DNA of 64,000 nt, taken from NCBI GenBank assembly GCA_001897525.1, contig MKTB01000008.1, forward strand, positions 62,001 through 126,000. Reading direction: 5' to 3'. The number at the start of each line of letters is the position of its first letter. The stretch's first letter is position 1. Below are positions 24,839-34,582 of the stretch, piece by piece. This stretch comes from Bacteroidetes bacterium 43-16. Lineage in GTDB: Bacteria; Bacteroidota; Bacteroidia; Chitinophagales; Chitinophagaceae. Below the pieces are notes generated by a model that was given only the letters and a program-made list of their open reading frames with translations, did not search any database and was not told the DNA's origin. The translations under genes and the position numbers were made by a program.

Positions 24839-27079
24839 ATGAAAAAATTAATTTTGATGGGTTTGGCCATCTCAGGAATCGGAACTGTGGCTTTCGCCCA
24901 AAATCCGGCATGGCAACCAAAGGTGATTTCCGCAAGTGTAGCTTATCCTGCTTTTGGATTTAAGTTGGAAGCAGCACGTTTACAAACAGTACTTACGGCT
25001 GCCGGGAATACGCATTTGAATGCAGGTGTTTTGGAATTACCAAGCCCAGAAGGCAAGACCCGGAGTTTTAAAGTCTGGAGAAACACATTGATACCTGCAG
25101 CATTGCAATCAAAATTCCCGGATGTATGGTCCTTTAGCGGAACCAGCACCGATAATCAAAGTGTTACAATAAAACTGGAGTATTCGCCCCGCGGTCTTTA
25201 TGCCATGGTTTTTGATGGCGAGCAGACTTATTTCATTGATCCTGCTGATGTAGGTAGTAATGAATATAAAGCCTATTGGAAATCAGATGCGCAGATCAAC
25301 CCGCTGAATGAGGTGGCCTGCCAGGTAGAAGAAAATATAGATAATAGTGGTGCTCCGGCTGGCAGAACAAAAGTGGCCGGTTTTACTTTAGGTAGCATTA
25401 AGCGTACTTACAGGCTGGCATTGAGCTGTACCGGGGAGTATGCAGAAGCTGTGGCAGGTGTCAACCCTACTAAGCAGGCTGTATTTGCCGCTATGGTAAC
25501 GACGATGAACCGGGTGAATGGTATTTATGAAAGAGAGCTGGCGGTGACCATGCAGTTTATTGCCAATAATGACCTGGTGATCTATACCGATGCTACTACA
25601 GACCCTTTTACCGCAAACAATAACGGAGACCAGTTGCTGGGACAAAATCAAAGTAATACCAGCAGCGTGATCGGTAATGCAAACTATGATATCGGGCACA
25701 TCTTCAGTACCGGAGCCGGTGGTGTAGCTATACTGGGCAGCGTATGCCAGAATAATGTAAAAGCAAGAGGGGTTACGGGCAGACCTAGCCCGGTAGGTGA
25801 TCCTTTTGATGTGGATTATGTGTCCCATGAAATGGGCCATCAATTCGGGGCAGACCACTCCTTTAATAAATGTACGGGTACAGAGAATGCTTCTACGGCA
25901 TATGAGCCGGGTGGGGGATCTACCATCATGGGTTACGCAGGTATTTGCGGATCGGTGAATAATTTGCAGACCAACTCAAACGACTATTTTCATAAGACAA
26001 GCCTTGGCGAAATCAATGAATGGCTGGAGAACGGTAATGTAGGTTCTTGTCCTACCACACAAGCGGGCTATACGGCACCTACTTTTACTGTAGGTACCAA
26101 TGAGTACCAGATCCCGTTGCAGACTCCCTTTGAATTAGATTTTCCTGTAGTAACGCCGGCTGGTACCAATACCACTGTGCTGACCAATATGGAACAATAT
26201 AACCTGGGTAACTACCGCTCTGATGAAACGGAAAGCGCTAGCTTCGGCAATGGACCATCTTTCCGGTCTTTTACTCCCAATGCAGATAATTACAGGTCTT
26301 TCCCGAGGAATACCATCCTGAGAGGCGGCCTGCTCACCACAAAAGGAGAGCGACTGACGACTGTAGAGCGTGCTTACCGTATCGCTTATAATGCCAGGGA
26401 AATACACGCTGATGGTTATGGAACGATCAACAGTGCCAACAGCTTTACAAATATTAATGCTGTAGGTAACACAGGACCTTTCAGGATCTTGTACCCGAGC
26501 CAAAATGATTCTATCATCAGGAACAGTGTTACTACTATTCACTGGGATGTGGCTAACTCAGATGTTGCACCTATCAATTGCAGTAATGTAGATATTTATC
26601 TGTCTACAGACGGAGGGGCTACTTTCCCTCTGGTATTGGCTCAGAATGTGCCGAATACCGGTAGTGCTGATGTGACGATCCCGGACCTGGCCATTAATAC
26701 TGCCCGTATTAAGATCAAAGCTTCCGGCAATATTTTCTTCTCCTTTTCCAGAATGAATGTGGTGATCGGTAATACGGCCAGCATTTTTGATACCACTAAT
26801 ACGACCAGTGTGCGTGATGTGGTAAAAGAAAACCCTATTAATATTTACCCTAATCCTGCAATGGATATCCTGAACGTGGAATTACAGACACTGAAGGCCC
26901 AGGAAGGTAAGCTTGCTTTGGTAAATGCAGTAGGACAGGTAGTATGGACCGGGACGATCAGCAGGAGCAATGCGGCCCTTAAGATCAATACGGCACAGCT
27001 TGCTCAAGGCATTTATATATTGAAGTATAAAAATAATGCAGGAGAAGATTTCTACCGGAAAGTTTCTGTATTGAAGTAA
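24839..27079 (+). CDS. Secreted reprolysin-like zinc metalloprotease with T9SS sorting domain
   Basis: The 746-residue product has a signal peptide (ending GTVAFA before Q), a propeptide-like region to about residue 175, and a metzincin protease domain. Its zinc site HEMGHQFGADH is exact (H330, E331, H334, H340), with a following Met-turn candidate GSTIMGYAGIC. This places it with reprolysin/M12-like peptidases. A later beta-domain (about 560-650; IHWDVANSDVAPINCSNVDI) resembles fibronectin/Ig modules. The end (NIYPNPAMDILNVELQ ... TAQLAQGIYILKYKN) is a type A T9SS sorting domain, so it is exported across the outer membrane and probably attached or released as an extracellular protease. Identity is firm; substrate is unknown. 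Confidence 0.92.
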   Translation: MKKLILMGLAISGIGTVAFAQNPAWQPKVISASVAYPAFGFKLEAARLQTVLTAAGNTHLNAGVLELPSPEGKTRSFKVWRNTLIPAALQSKFPDVWSFSGTSTDNQSVTIKLEYSPRGLYAMVFDGEQTYFIDPADVGSNEYKAYWKSDAQINPLNEVACQVEENIDNSGAPAGRTKVAGFTLGSIKRTYRLALSCTGEYAEAVAGVNPTKQAVFAAMVTTMNRVNGIYERELAVTMQFIANNDLVIYTDATTDPFTANNNGDQLLGQNQSNTSSVIGNANYDIGHIFSTGAGGVAILGSVCQNNVKARGVTGRPSPVGDPFDVDYVSHEMGHQFGADHSFNKCTGTENASTAYEPGGGSTIMGYAGICGSVNNLQTNSNDYFHKTSLGEINEWLENGNVGSCPTTQAGYTAPTFTVGTNEYQIPLQTPFELDFPVVTPAGTNTTVLTNMEQYNLGNYRSDETESASFGNGPSFRSFTPNADNYRSFPRNTILRGGLLTTKGERLTTVERAYRIAYNAREIHADGYGTINSANSFTNINAVGNTGPFRILYPSQNDSIIRNSVTTIHWDVANSDVAPINCSNVDIYLSTDGGATFPLVLAQNVPNTGSADVTIPDLAINTARIKIKASGNIFFSFSRMNVVIGNTASIFDTTNTTSVRDVVKENPINIYPNPAMDILNVELQTLKAQEGKLALVNAVGQVVWTGTISRSNAALKINTAQLAQGIYILKYKNNAGEDFYRKVSVLK

Positions 27080-27191
27080 TGTTTTTTGTTTTAATTATGG
27101 ATTATTTCACATCTATCTAACAATAGGTGTCGATTATAAAAATTACATTTGTAGTGTAAACAAAAACGTAAACAAAATAAACGAAAATCTT

Positions 27192-27401
27192 ATGGGAAAC
27201 AAAACAAGAGGTGGCGGTTTGCTCGCTCTGGGATTAGCAGCAGCAGCATATTGGATCTGGGGCATGAAGAAAGAAGACAAGGATAAAGTGAAAGCAAAAG
27301 TTGCGGATGCAGGTAATAAGATCAAAGAAAAAATCCCTCAGGACCTTAAAGATAAAGTTGAAGGATTTTTGAATAAGACCAAAGGAAGCTCAGCTTCTTA
27401 A
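27192..27401 (+). CDS. YtxH-like small membrane protein
   Basis: The 69-residue product has a Gly-rich start (MGNKTRGGGLLALGLAAAAY), one membrane segment and a Lys-rich amphipathic tail (DKVKAKVADAGNKIKEK). This is the layout of YtxH-type stress-associated small proteins. A -7-like element TACATTTG (27144-27151) lies 40 bases upstream, without a clear -33 box, and a strong terminator follows the stop. It looks like a single-gene transcript. Confidence 0.7.
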   Translation: MGNKTRGGGLLALGLAAAAYWIWGMKKEDKDKVKAKVADAGNKIKEKIPQDLKDKVEGFLNKTKGSSAS

Positions 27402-27417
27402 GGACAAAGACAGATAG

Positions 27418-27451
27418 AAAAAGGCACAAACATTCGTTTGTGCCTTTTTTT
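27418..27451 (+). terminator. Intrinsic terminator of the YtxH-like gene
   Basis: A perfect 14-bp stem (AAAAAGGCACAAAC, 27418-27431, with 27436-27449) and an ATTC loop ends in seven T residues. Confidence 0.88.
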
Positions 27452-27637
27452 GTTTACCTAAGTAGCCATTTAAGTTATCCATCCTCCTTCGGAACAGCAA
27501 TAAGCGATTGTAATGGTTGCCAAAATTTTCAATTCCCGGCAATAAAATGTTTTCATCATTGTGATGGAACTTATAACTAACTTTGTTACTATGTAATGCA
27601 ATAATAATAAAAACAAGGATCTGAAAATTTGAATCAT

Positions 27638-28405
27638 ATGAAAAGAATCACTACACTCTTTGCCGCAACTGCGGCCTGCTGGACACTTTTCTCCTGCAGT
27701 AAGCCCTTATACCGCCCGGAAAGTGTTCATGACCCCATGATCGCCGGCAAAAATGAAGTCACCGCAAGTGGCTCTGTATTGATCATGGCTCCTTATGGCT
27801 TTCCTTCTTTTGACCTGGGCCTGGGCTACTCTCCGGTCAACCGTCTGGCCATCAAAGCAGCCATCCGTGCGCGCTCAAAAGCAGATCTGTATACGACCGA
27901 TTCAGACGATTTTCGTAAAACCTTAAACGGGACTACTGTAGAAGGCGGGCTGGGCTATTATGCACCTATAGATGACAATATGTTTTTTACCGTTTATGCT
28001 AACCTTATGTGGGGTCATAACCAGTATCACGATTACAGGGTATCTGACCGGCATACCGATGAGCTGCTGGAATATAACTACAAGGCATTTGGTATACAAC
28101 CGGCTGTTGTATTTGTGAAGCAACGTGCCCGCATGTCTACCGGGATACGGGCAAGCCTCTACCAATATGATATCCGGCAAGCCATTAATACCGTTACGCC
28201 GGACTATTACCAGGTAAAGGAAGGCAAATTATATCCTGTTGTTGAACCTTACTACGCAGTAGAGGTGGGTGGAAAAAACATCCGTTTCTTTGGACAGGCC
28301 GGTTTTTCTATCGTTCCCTCAGAATTGACGACCGATTCAGAAAATATCTTTCCTAAGCTATCTATCGGTATTAACCTGAGATTTGGCGGTATGGGCAAGC
28401 GCTAA
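27638..28405 (+). CDS. Outer-membrane lipoprotein with beta-barrel-like domain
   Basis: From the ATG at 27638 (three codons inside a TTG-started frame) the product has 255 residues. It begins MKRITTLFAATAACWTLFSC, a lipobox with Cys 20. The rest alternates polar and hydrophobic residues as in outer-membrane barrels (GSVLIMAPYGFPSFDLGLGY, NMFFTVYANLMWGHNQYHD) and ends FPKLSIGINLRFGG. I do not know its role. Barrel-like lipoproteins of this size are common in Bacteroidota genomes. A TAACTTTG element (27578-27585) with ATTG 16 bases upstream may be the promoter. A very strong terminator follows. Confidence 0.65.
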   Translation: MKRITTLFAATAACWTLFSCSKPLYRPESVHDPMIAGKNEVTASGSVLIMAPYGFPSFDLGLGYSPVNRLAIKAAIRARSKADLYTTDSDDFRKTLNGTTVEGGLGYYAPIDDNMFFTVYANLMWGHNQYHDYRVSDRHTDELLEYNYKAFGIQPAVVFVKQRARMSTGIRASLYQYDIRQAINTVTPDYYQVKEGKLYPVVEPYYAVEVGGKNIRFFGQAGFSIVPSELTTDSENIFPKLSIGINLRFGGMGKR

Positions 28406-28475
28406 GCTTATTGAGAAAAGACAATGATTTATGATGCTCAGGGTGGTACATTATTGAACGCACGCTTTAATAAAT

Positions 28476-28526
28476 ATATAAATAGTGAAGGGATGGCTCA
28501 TTGAACCATCCCTTCACTATTTATAT
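28476..28526. terminator. Bidirectional terminator between lipoprotein gene and rnr
   Basis: A perfect 21-bp stem (28476-28496 with 28506-28526; ATATAAATAGTGAAGGGATGG) with a 9-nt loop lies between convergent genes. Its T-rich ends are weak U-tracts but its length makes termination likely in both directions. Confidence 0.75.
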
Positions 28527-28534
28527 CATTGCTA

Positions 28535-30652
28535 TTAATCTTCTTTTTTCTTTTTTTCTTTCTGCACTTTTGGTCCTTTCGGGGCCTTTGTGGTTTTTGT
28601 TGCTTTTGACGCTTTCGCGGCTTTCGTTGCTGCTTGCCCGTTCTTCGTTTTGGAAGCCACCGCTTTCTTCGGCTTTTTTGCCGGTTGGTCGTCTACATAG
28701 CCGAAGTCGATCTGGCGTTTTTCCAGGTCGGCACGCTCTACCAGGATCTTGATCTTATCACCGATCCTGAATTTACGGTTGGTGGAGAAGCCTACGAGGG
28801 CATACTCACTCTCTACAAAAGTAAACTCATCGATTTCATTAAGATCAGCAATAGAGATCATGCCTTCACATTTATGCTCGATCGTCTCTGCCCAGAAGCC
28901 GGTAGCTGCTACTCCGCTGATCAGGGCTTCAAAGGTTTCTCCTACATGCTTGCTCATGTACTCTACCTGTTTGTACTTATCTGCCGTCCGTTCTGCTTCC
29001 ATCGCTTTCCTTTCGCGGTCTGAGCAGTGTTGGCATTTCATTTCCATTTGTTTATCAAGCTTCACCTCGTTGTCGATCACTTGCTGCACAATCCTGTGCA
29101 CCATCACATCGGGATACCTTCTTATGGGGGAGGTGAAATGGCAGTAATCTTCAAAGCCCAGCCCGTAGTGGCCAATGTTTTCTGTGCTGTAGACAGCTTT
29201 GGACATAGTTCTGATCCCTAATTGCTCCAGGATATGCTGCTCTGGTTTGCCATCTACATCTTTCAACATCTGGTTGAAGGAGGTGGCTATGGTATCCGGG
29301 TTAGTCAGGAGTAATTTATAGCCAAACCTGGACGCAAACTGGGCAAAATTGGCCAGCTTGTCTTCATTGGGCAGATCATGGATACGATAAGGGAAAGGAA
29401 TATCTGTCTTGTTCACTTTCCTTTTGCCTACATAAGCCGCGACTGTCCTGTTGGCTAAGAGCATGAATTCTTCAATCAGTTTATTGGCATCCTTGCTTTC
29501 TTTAACCATAATACCTATCGGCACGCCATCTTCATCTAATTTGAAGCGGATCTCCTGGGAAGAGAAATTGATAGCACCTTTCTTAAAGCGCTCTTCTCTT
29601 AGGTTTTTAGCAATTTTATCCAGGGTCAGGATCGCTTCTGAATGCGTTCCGGTACCTGTTTCGATCACTTCCTGCGCTTCCTCATAAGTAAAGCGCTTAT
29701 CAGAATGGATCACTGTTCTTCCGATCCAGTATTGCTTTACTTCTCCTTGTTCGGTCATTTGAAAAATCGCGGAGAAAGTAAATTTATCTTCATTGGGCCT
29801 TAAAGAGCAGAGTACATTGGAAATATGCTCCGGCAGCATGGGTAATACCCGGTCCGGCAGGTAAACAGAGGTGGCCCTTTGATAAGCCTCCTTGTCCAGT
29901 TCTGTGCCCGGTTGTACATAATGGCTCACATCTGCGATGTGTACCCCGATCTCGTAAAGCCCGTTTTTTAATAAACGGAAAGAGATGGCATCATCAAAAT
30001 CTTTGGCATCTGCAGGGTCAATAGTAAGGGTAAGAATATCCCGGCAGTCTTTACGTTTTGCAATTTCATCTTCCGGTAAAGTTTCAGAAAGGGCCTCACT
30101 TTCTTTGAGTGCACCTTCAGAAAACCTTAATTGGAAGCCGGCATCTAAAAGGATTTCTTTCATGGCTACCTGGTTATCCCTTTCGCCGGTCAGTAGTTCT
30201 ACGATTTCACCTTCGGGATTCTTTTTACCATTGCCCCATTCTTTTATGTGTGCAATGGCCTTATCGCCCGTTTTACCGCCTTTAAGGGCTTTGGTAGGAA
30301 TGAAAATATCAAAGTTGATATTGTCTTTATCCGGGATCAAGAAACCAAAGGATTCGGATACTTCCAGTACCCCTGTAAACTCTTCCTGTGATCTTTGAAT
30401 GATATCTATGACCTTTCCTTCCGGTCTGCCATTATTACTTACTTTGGTGATGCTGACTTTCACTTTGTCACCATCAATTGCATTTTTTAAATCGTCGGGC
30501 CTGACCAAAACGTCTTTATCCCAACCTTCTACAATCACAAAACCCATTCCTGTTCTTGTGATGTCTAAAACACCTACTTTATTCGTCCCTTCAATACTGC
30601 TTTTTTTCTTATTTTGAGGAATGTATTGTGATTTACCTTTTTTCTTCGACAT
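28535..30652 (-). CDS. rnr: Ribonuclease R
   Basis: A 705-residue 3'-5' exoribonuclease of the RNB family that degrades structured RNA. The catalytic segment DPADAKDFDDAISF is exact (D212, D218, D220, D221). N-terminal cold-shock domains come first (SFGFLIPDKDNINFDIFIPT), then the RNB core (GEVKQYWIGRTVI, YCHFTSPIRRYPDVMVHR), a C-terminal S1 domain (about 585-660) and a Lys/Ala-rich disordered tail typical of RNase R. The tail is unusually rich in Lys-Ala-Thr repeats. Its start is the ATG at 30652. It is monocistronic between two intergenic regions. Confidence 0.95.
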   Translation of the reverse strand: MSKKKGKSQYIPQNKKKSSIEGTNKVGVLDITRTGMGFVIVEGWDKDVLVRPDDLKNAIDGDKVKVSITKVSNNGRPEGKVIDIIQRSQEEFTGVLEVSESFGFLIPDKDNINFDIFIPTKALKGGKTGDKAIAHIKEWGNGKKNPEGEIVELLTGERDNQVAMKEILLDAGFQLRFSEGALKESEALSETLPEDEIAKRKDCRDILTLTIDPADAKDFDDAISFRLLKNGLYEIGVHIADVSHYVQPGTELDKEAYQRATSVYLPDRVLPMLPEHISNVLCSLRPNEDKFTFSAIFQMTEQGEVKQYWIGRTVIHSDKRFTYEEAQEVIETGTGTHSEAILTLDKIAKNLREERFKKGAINFSSQEIRFKLDEDGVPIGIMVKESKDANKLIEEFMLLANRTVAAYVGKRKVNKTDIPFPYRIHDLPNEDKLANFAQFASRFGYKLLLTNPDTIATSFNQMLKDVDGKPEQHILEQLGIRTMSKAVYSTENIGHYGLGFEDYCHFTSPIRRYPDVMVHRIVQQVIDNEVKLDKQMEMKCQHCSDRERKAMEAERTADKYKQVEYMSKHVGETFEALISGVAATGFWAETIEHKCEGMISIADLNEIDEFTFVESEYALVGFSTNRKFRIGDKIKILVERADLEKRQIDFGYVDDQPAKKPKKAVASKTKNGQAATKAAKASKATKTTKAPKGPKVQKEKKKKED

Positions 30653-30824
30653 GTGTAATAAATTAATCTGTTCTTGTAAAGATAATGTATTTATATACGC
30701 GTTAAATTAATGAGCTGCTAATTAAGAAAATTTAATGTGCTTATTATCAATGAATATAATAGGTGCATAGAGCAGTAAGCATTAATTATCTTTAAATTTG
30801 CAGGCAGATTTTAAATATTAACAG

Positions 30825-31583
30825 ATGATAGAAACACATGCTCACCTGTATGATGAGCAGTTTGAGCAAGATATAGAAGCGGTTATTGATCGGGCAAAGG
30901 CAGCAGGCGTTACAAAGGCTTACCTGCCCAATTGTGATAGTGGTACGATTGACCAGATGATGCGTTTAGTGGACCGTTATCCTGAATTTTGTATCCCTAT
31001 GATGGGTATACACCCCTGTTATATCAAAGAAGATTTTGAACAGGAACTGGCTATTGCTTATGATTGGCTGAGTAAAGGGCAGTTTGCGGCAATAGGTGAG
31101 ATCGGCCTGGATTATCACTGGGACCTGACTTATGTGAGCCAGCAGAAAGCAGCTTTTGAAAGGCAGATCTACTTGGCACTGGAACTGGACCTGCCTATTA
31201 TTATTCATAGCAGGAATGCGACCCAGGACTGTATTGACATGGTAAAGGCAAAGCAGAATGGTAAATTGCGGGGGATCTTCCATTGTTTTGGAGATGGCGT
31301 GGACATCGCACAGCAGGTGATTGACCTGGGCTTTTTGATGGGTATAGGAGGCGTGGTGACGTTTAAGAACAGTGGACTGGCAGAAGTGCTTCAGGCGATT
31401 GATCTGAAATACCTGGTGCTGGAAACAGATGCTCCTTATCTTGCTCCCGTACCTAAGCGTGGTAAAAGAAATGAAACGGCTTACCTGGCTTATGTGGTGG
31501 ATAAAATTGCGGAAATAAAGCAGGTTTCCAAAGAGGAAGTGATCAGGATCACAACAGAGAACGCAGTACAATTATTTGGTTAA
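30825..31583 (+). CDS. TatD-family metal-dependent DNase
   Basis: The 252-residue protein has the TatD/YcfH signature: MIETHAHLYD at the start (metal ligands H5 and H7), GIHPCYIKED, AIGEIGLDYHWD, PIIIHSRNA, GIFHCFGDG and LETDAPYLAPVPKRG. TatD enzymes are metal-dependent 3'-5' exonucleases of the TIM-barrel amidohydrolase group that act on single-stranded DNA and may repair oxidative damage. A -7-like element TAAATTTG (30793-30800) is 24 bases upstream of the ATG. The palindromic repeat at 31594 lies 10 bases after the stop. Confidence 0.93.
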   Translation: MIETHAHLYDEQFEQDIEAVIDRAKAAGVTKAYLPNCDSGTIDQMMRLVDRYPEFCIPMMGIHPCYIKEDFEQELAIAYDWLSKGQFAAIGEIGLDYHWDLTYVSQQKAAFERQIYLALELDLPIIIHSRNATQDCIDMVKAKQNGKLRGIFHCFGDGVDIAQQVIDLGFLMGIGGVVTFKNSGLAEVLQAIDLKYLVLETDAPYLAPVPKRGKRNETAYLAYVVDKIAEIKQVSKEEVIRITTENAVQLFG

Positions 31584-31593
31584 ATGGTGGCCT

Positions 31594-31692
31594 AAACCTA
31601 TAAGGTTTTTGAAACCTTATAGGTTTTTAGCGTTTGGATCGGGCAGCGAACGCCTTTGGGAATATAGACAAATTTTGAAACCTTATAGGTTT
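31594..31692. repeat. Dispersed copy of the 33-nt palindrome plus a half copy
   Basis: 31594-31626 is an exact copy of the palindrome seen at 8239 and 8342 (15-bp arms around TTG). A single right arm (AAACCTTATAGGTTT) recurs at 31678-31692 after about 50 bases of unrelated sequence, which includes AATATAGACAAATTTT, also found within the 36381 element. The whole unit fills the gap between tatD and the SDR gene and could also end their transcripts. Confidence 0.85.
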
Positions 31693-31767
31693 TTTTTGCC
31701 TGCCCGGATAGGCACGGCAAATACACTATAACAGATCAATCTGGTGATTCCCGGAAAGCCTTCTTGT

Positions 31768-32538
31768 TTATGCGTTTTGAACGATCTCGTCTGTAGTTTT
31801 AAATATGCCATTGGCCTGCCGCGTACAAGTGATCGTAAGGTCATTGATACAGACATTCGGGGGCAGGGTAGCGCAGTAGTAAATGGTAGCTGCGATATCT
31901 GCTGCATGAAGCGGCTCGAAGCCAAGATAGGTTGCTCCGGCCCTTATTTCATCTCCCTTAAACCGAACCAGTGAAAATTCGGTATCTACCATACCGGGGT
32001 TGATTGAAGTTACCTTGATATTATAGTTCAGCAGATCGATACGCATACTTTCCGATAAGGCATCTACTGCATGTTTGGTGGCGCAGTACACATTGCCGTT
32101 CGGGTAAACGATCTTACCTGCAGTGGAGCCTATATTGATAATATGGCCTTTTTTCTGATCTTTCATCAGGGGGCTGAGCAGGCGCGTGATGTAGAGCAAT
32201 CCTTTTATATTGGTGTCTATCATCGTGTCCCATTCCTCAATATCCCCTTCATCTATGGTATTCAGGCCTAAGGCCAGTCCTGCATTGTTAAGGATCACAT
32301 CCGGTGCGCCCCATTGCTTTTCGATCTCGTCCCGCACTTGCTTCACCGCATCCAGGTCTCTCACGTCAAGTGTTGTAGATAAGACTTCAACTCCGAAATC
32401 CTTTTTTAATATTTCCTGCATTTCAGCCAGACGGTCTGCTCTTCTTCCTGTCAGCCATATCTGGTGTCCGTTCTCTGCAAATATCCTGGCTGCTGCAGCT
32501 CCGATACCCGAAGTTGCTCCTGTAATAAATATTTTCAT
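31768..32538 (-). CDS. Short-chain dehydrogenase/reductase (YdfG-type)
   Basis: This 256-residue Rossmann-fold oxidoreductase has TGATSGIG (residues 6-13), NNAG (84-87), the catalytic S138, and Y151/K155 in VYCATKHAV. It resembles NADP-dependent 3-hydroxy acid dehydrogenases (YdfG/serine dehydrogenase-like), but SDR substrates cannot be read from sequence alone. Its ATG lies only 4 bases after the stop of the large PKD/gliding-type protein, so the two are very likely co-transcribed although no functional link is obvious. Confidence 0.88.
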   Translation of the reverse strand: MKIFITGATSGIGAAAARIFAENGHQIWLTGRRADRLAEMQEILKKDFGVEVLSTTLDVRDLDAVKQVRDEIEKQWGAPDVILNNAGLALGLNTIDEGDIEEWDTMIDTNIKGLLYITRLLSPLMKDQKKGHIINIGSTAGKIVYPNGNVYCATKHAVDALSESMRIDLLNYNIKVTSINPGMVDTEFSLVRFKGDEIRAGATYLGFEPLHAADIAATIYYCATLPPNVCINDLTITCTRQANGIFKTTDEIVQNA

Positions 32539-32542
32539 TCTT

Positions 32543-34495
32543 TTATCGAATCAATGTAATGTCGCCTTTAAATTCTTCTTCCACTCCTTCCAGGTTGAGT
32601 GCCCTGGCATGCCAGAAATAAACACCCGGATCGCACATTTTACCTCTGAAGGTACCGTCCCATCCGCCTGTTTCACTGTTGAACATCTGGAAGACCAGCT
32701 GGCCCCAGCGGTTATAGATCTTGAAATAAGTAAGGTAAGGATAGCCTGCACCTAAAGGCCTGATCACATCATTATTGCCATCCCCGTTAGGAGAGAAGGC
32801 AGAAGGCACAATAAAATAAGGTCGCTCGGCCACACGTATTCTCACGGAGTCATTGCCTTCACAAAGGGTTTCACTCACCACATGAAGGTTGTAGGCAAAT
32901 TCGCCTACTTCTGTAATCGTAATAGGTGTTTTAGGATCGGTAGGGTCGGCCAGGTAAGTGGTCGGGGTCCATTGGTATTGAACACCACCGCTCCCGTTCA
33001 TGTTAAAGGTATGCCCTTTGATCACTGTGGTATCGTTCCCTGCAAAAGGTATAAATCGCGGCACAATGATTTTCCGGGTAGCTGTATCTTCACATCCTTT
33101 ACTGGTACCTGAGCGGAGCGTTATCGTGTATTCATCATAGTTATTGGTAAACTGGTGTATGGGGTTTTGCTGAGTAGATGTAGTGCCATCTCCAAAATCC
33201 CATTGCCATTGATTGATCGTCGGGAAGGTTGCCTCAGAACGGTCTATAAATTGTATCGGTTCGCCTTTACATAGTTTACCTATGATGTCAAAGTCGGTAC
33301 TGAAGACCGGGTATATTTTTACCAATTTAACAATGCTGTCCGGGCAGGTAGAGCCGCGGTTGACCACCAGCTTTACGCTGTAAGTACCGGTATCAGGATA
33401 AGTATAGCTTGGGTTTTCTGCATTTGAGGTGTCAGCAAGAGTATTAGGATCTCCGAAGTCCCAGAAATAATTGAAGCCGCCTGTACTGGTGTGTTGAAAC
33501 TGGATGTTGAAGTTGGAATCACACCTGGCTATATACACTTCAGGGTCCTGGTTATAGGACGGGATGTTAGCGACCACTGCTTTAGAACAGTTTGTAATCA
33601 CAAACTGGAGGTCACGGGAAAGGGTATTGATGATCTGACCATTGCGCCATTCGTGAACACATACGGTAAATACATACCTGCCTACGGTAGTAGGTGTTCC
33701 TGACAGTAAGCCGGTTACCGGGTTAATATGAAAGGTAGGATTAGATGGAATAGGGTATTGATCTGTATAAGGTGGTATATAACCTACCGGTGTGTAGGGC
33801 GGGGTTTCTACCGGGACATTAGAGGGTGCACCCGGGGCTGAATTGCCTTGTGTAGGGCTTCCACCTATATAGGCTTTACACAATTCATAACTTAAAGAAT
33901 CTCCATCTATATCTGTAGCTGAAAAATCAAAGGAAAAAGGATTGTTGGCACAGATGATCTGTGGCGGATTGTTGGTGAAAACCGCACTGTTATTGGAGCA
34001 TTGTCCTGCAGTAAACGGAGGTATCCTCGATGTAAAGGTAGCACCGGTAACACCAGGGTTGTAAATGTTATTAATAGTTTGATTGCGGCAACATCTCTGG
34101 TAAACAAATAAATAGCCGTTAGGGTTAGGCTGAAGGGTTACCGTAAACCTGAATATCGTTTTACGCATACAGGTATTGGGCATATTATTGATACACTCAT
34201 TGGAGAAGCCCGGGGGGATCACATCTGAGGAAAGTGCCTGGCCGGTAGAACCTTCAATGATCACATCACTGGTAACGGCATCAAAAATAGCAAAATAAGA
34301 AGGATTGTCCTGCGCTATAGCCTGAGGGTCGCCCGATAAACAGTCATGGTATAAAGTAAAAGTAAACTCAAAGTTGTTATTGCCCCTACAACGATAGGTA
34401 ATATCTCCGCCAAAAATATGGGAAGCTTTTGCCGAAAAATTGCCGGCAAAAAGGACAATAAACAGAAAAAATATTTTAAAAAAGCTATTTCTCAT
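32543..34495 (-). CDS. PKD-domain surface protein with type B (gliding-type) T9SS C-terminus
   Basis: The 650-residue product starts MRNSFFKIFFLFIVLFAGNF with a signal peptide ending near KA, followed by SHIFGGDITYRC. It contains at least two PKD-like domains (YFWDFGDPNTLADTSNAENP at about 335-360 and QWDFGDGTTSTQQNP at about 430-445). It ends in the gliding-motility-associated CHU domain: FSPNGDGNNDVIRP, YFKIYNRWGQLVFQ, GGWDGTFRGK and PGVYFWHARAL. That C-terminus is a type B T9SS sorting signal. The ATG at 34495 was preferred over a TTG two codons earlier. It is probably an adhesin or structural surface protein. The downstream SDR gene is 4 bases away. Confidence 0.9.
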   Translation of the reverse strand: MRNSFFKIFFLFIVLFAGNFSAKASHIFGGDITYRCRGNNNFEFTFTLYHDCLSGDPQAIAQDNPSYFAIFDAVTSDVIIEGSTGQALSSDVIPPGFSNECINNMPNTCMRKTIFRFTVTLQPNPNGYLFVYQRCCRNQTINNIYNPGVTGATFTSRIPPFTAGQCSNNSAVFTNNPPQIICANNPFSFDFSATDIDGDSLSYELCKAYIGGSPTQGNSAPGAPSNVPVETPPYTPVGYIPPYTDQYPIPSNPTFHINPVTGLLSGTPTTVGRYVFTVCVHEWRNGQIINTLSRDLQFVITNCSKAVVANIPSYNQDPEVYIARCDSNFNIQFQHTSTGGFNYFWDFGDPNTLADTSNAENPSYTYPDTGTYSVKLVVNRGSTCPDSIVKLVKIYPVFSTDFDIIGKLCKGEPIQFIDRSEATFPTINQWQWDFGDGTTSTQQNPIHQFTNNYDEYTITLRSGTSKGCEDTATRKIIVPRFIPFAGNDTTVIKGHTFNMNGSGGVQYQWTPTTYLADPTDPKTPITITEVGEFAYNLHVVSETLCEGNDSVRIRVAERPYFIVPSAFSPNGDGNNDVIRPLGAGYPYLTYFKIYNRWGQLVFQMFNSETGGWDGTFRGKMCDPGVYFWHARALNLEGVEEEFKGDITLIR

Positions 34496-34582
34496 GCTCA
34501 ACTTTTTAAAGTTTTGATTTACACGCTTATATATTCCTTGCTGCTGCTCAGAAGCAATTTTTTAACGGAACAGTTCTTGCGT

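Noticed and set aside
31744-31974. Plus-strand frame opposite the SDR gene end
   Set aside because: Overlaps the SDR C-terminus antisense and has no motif.
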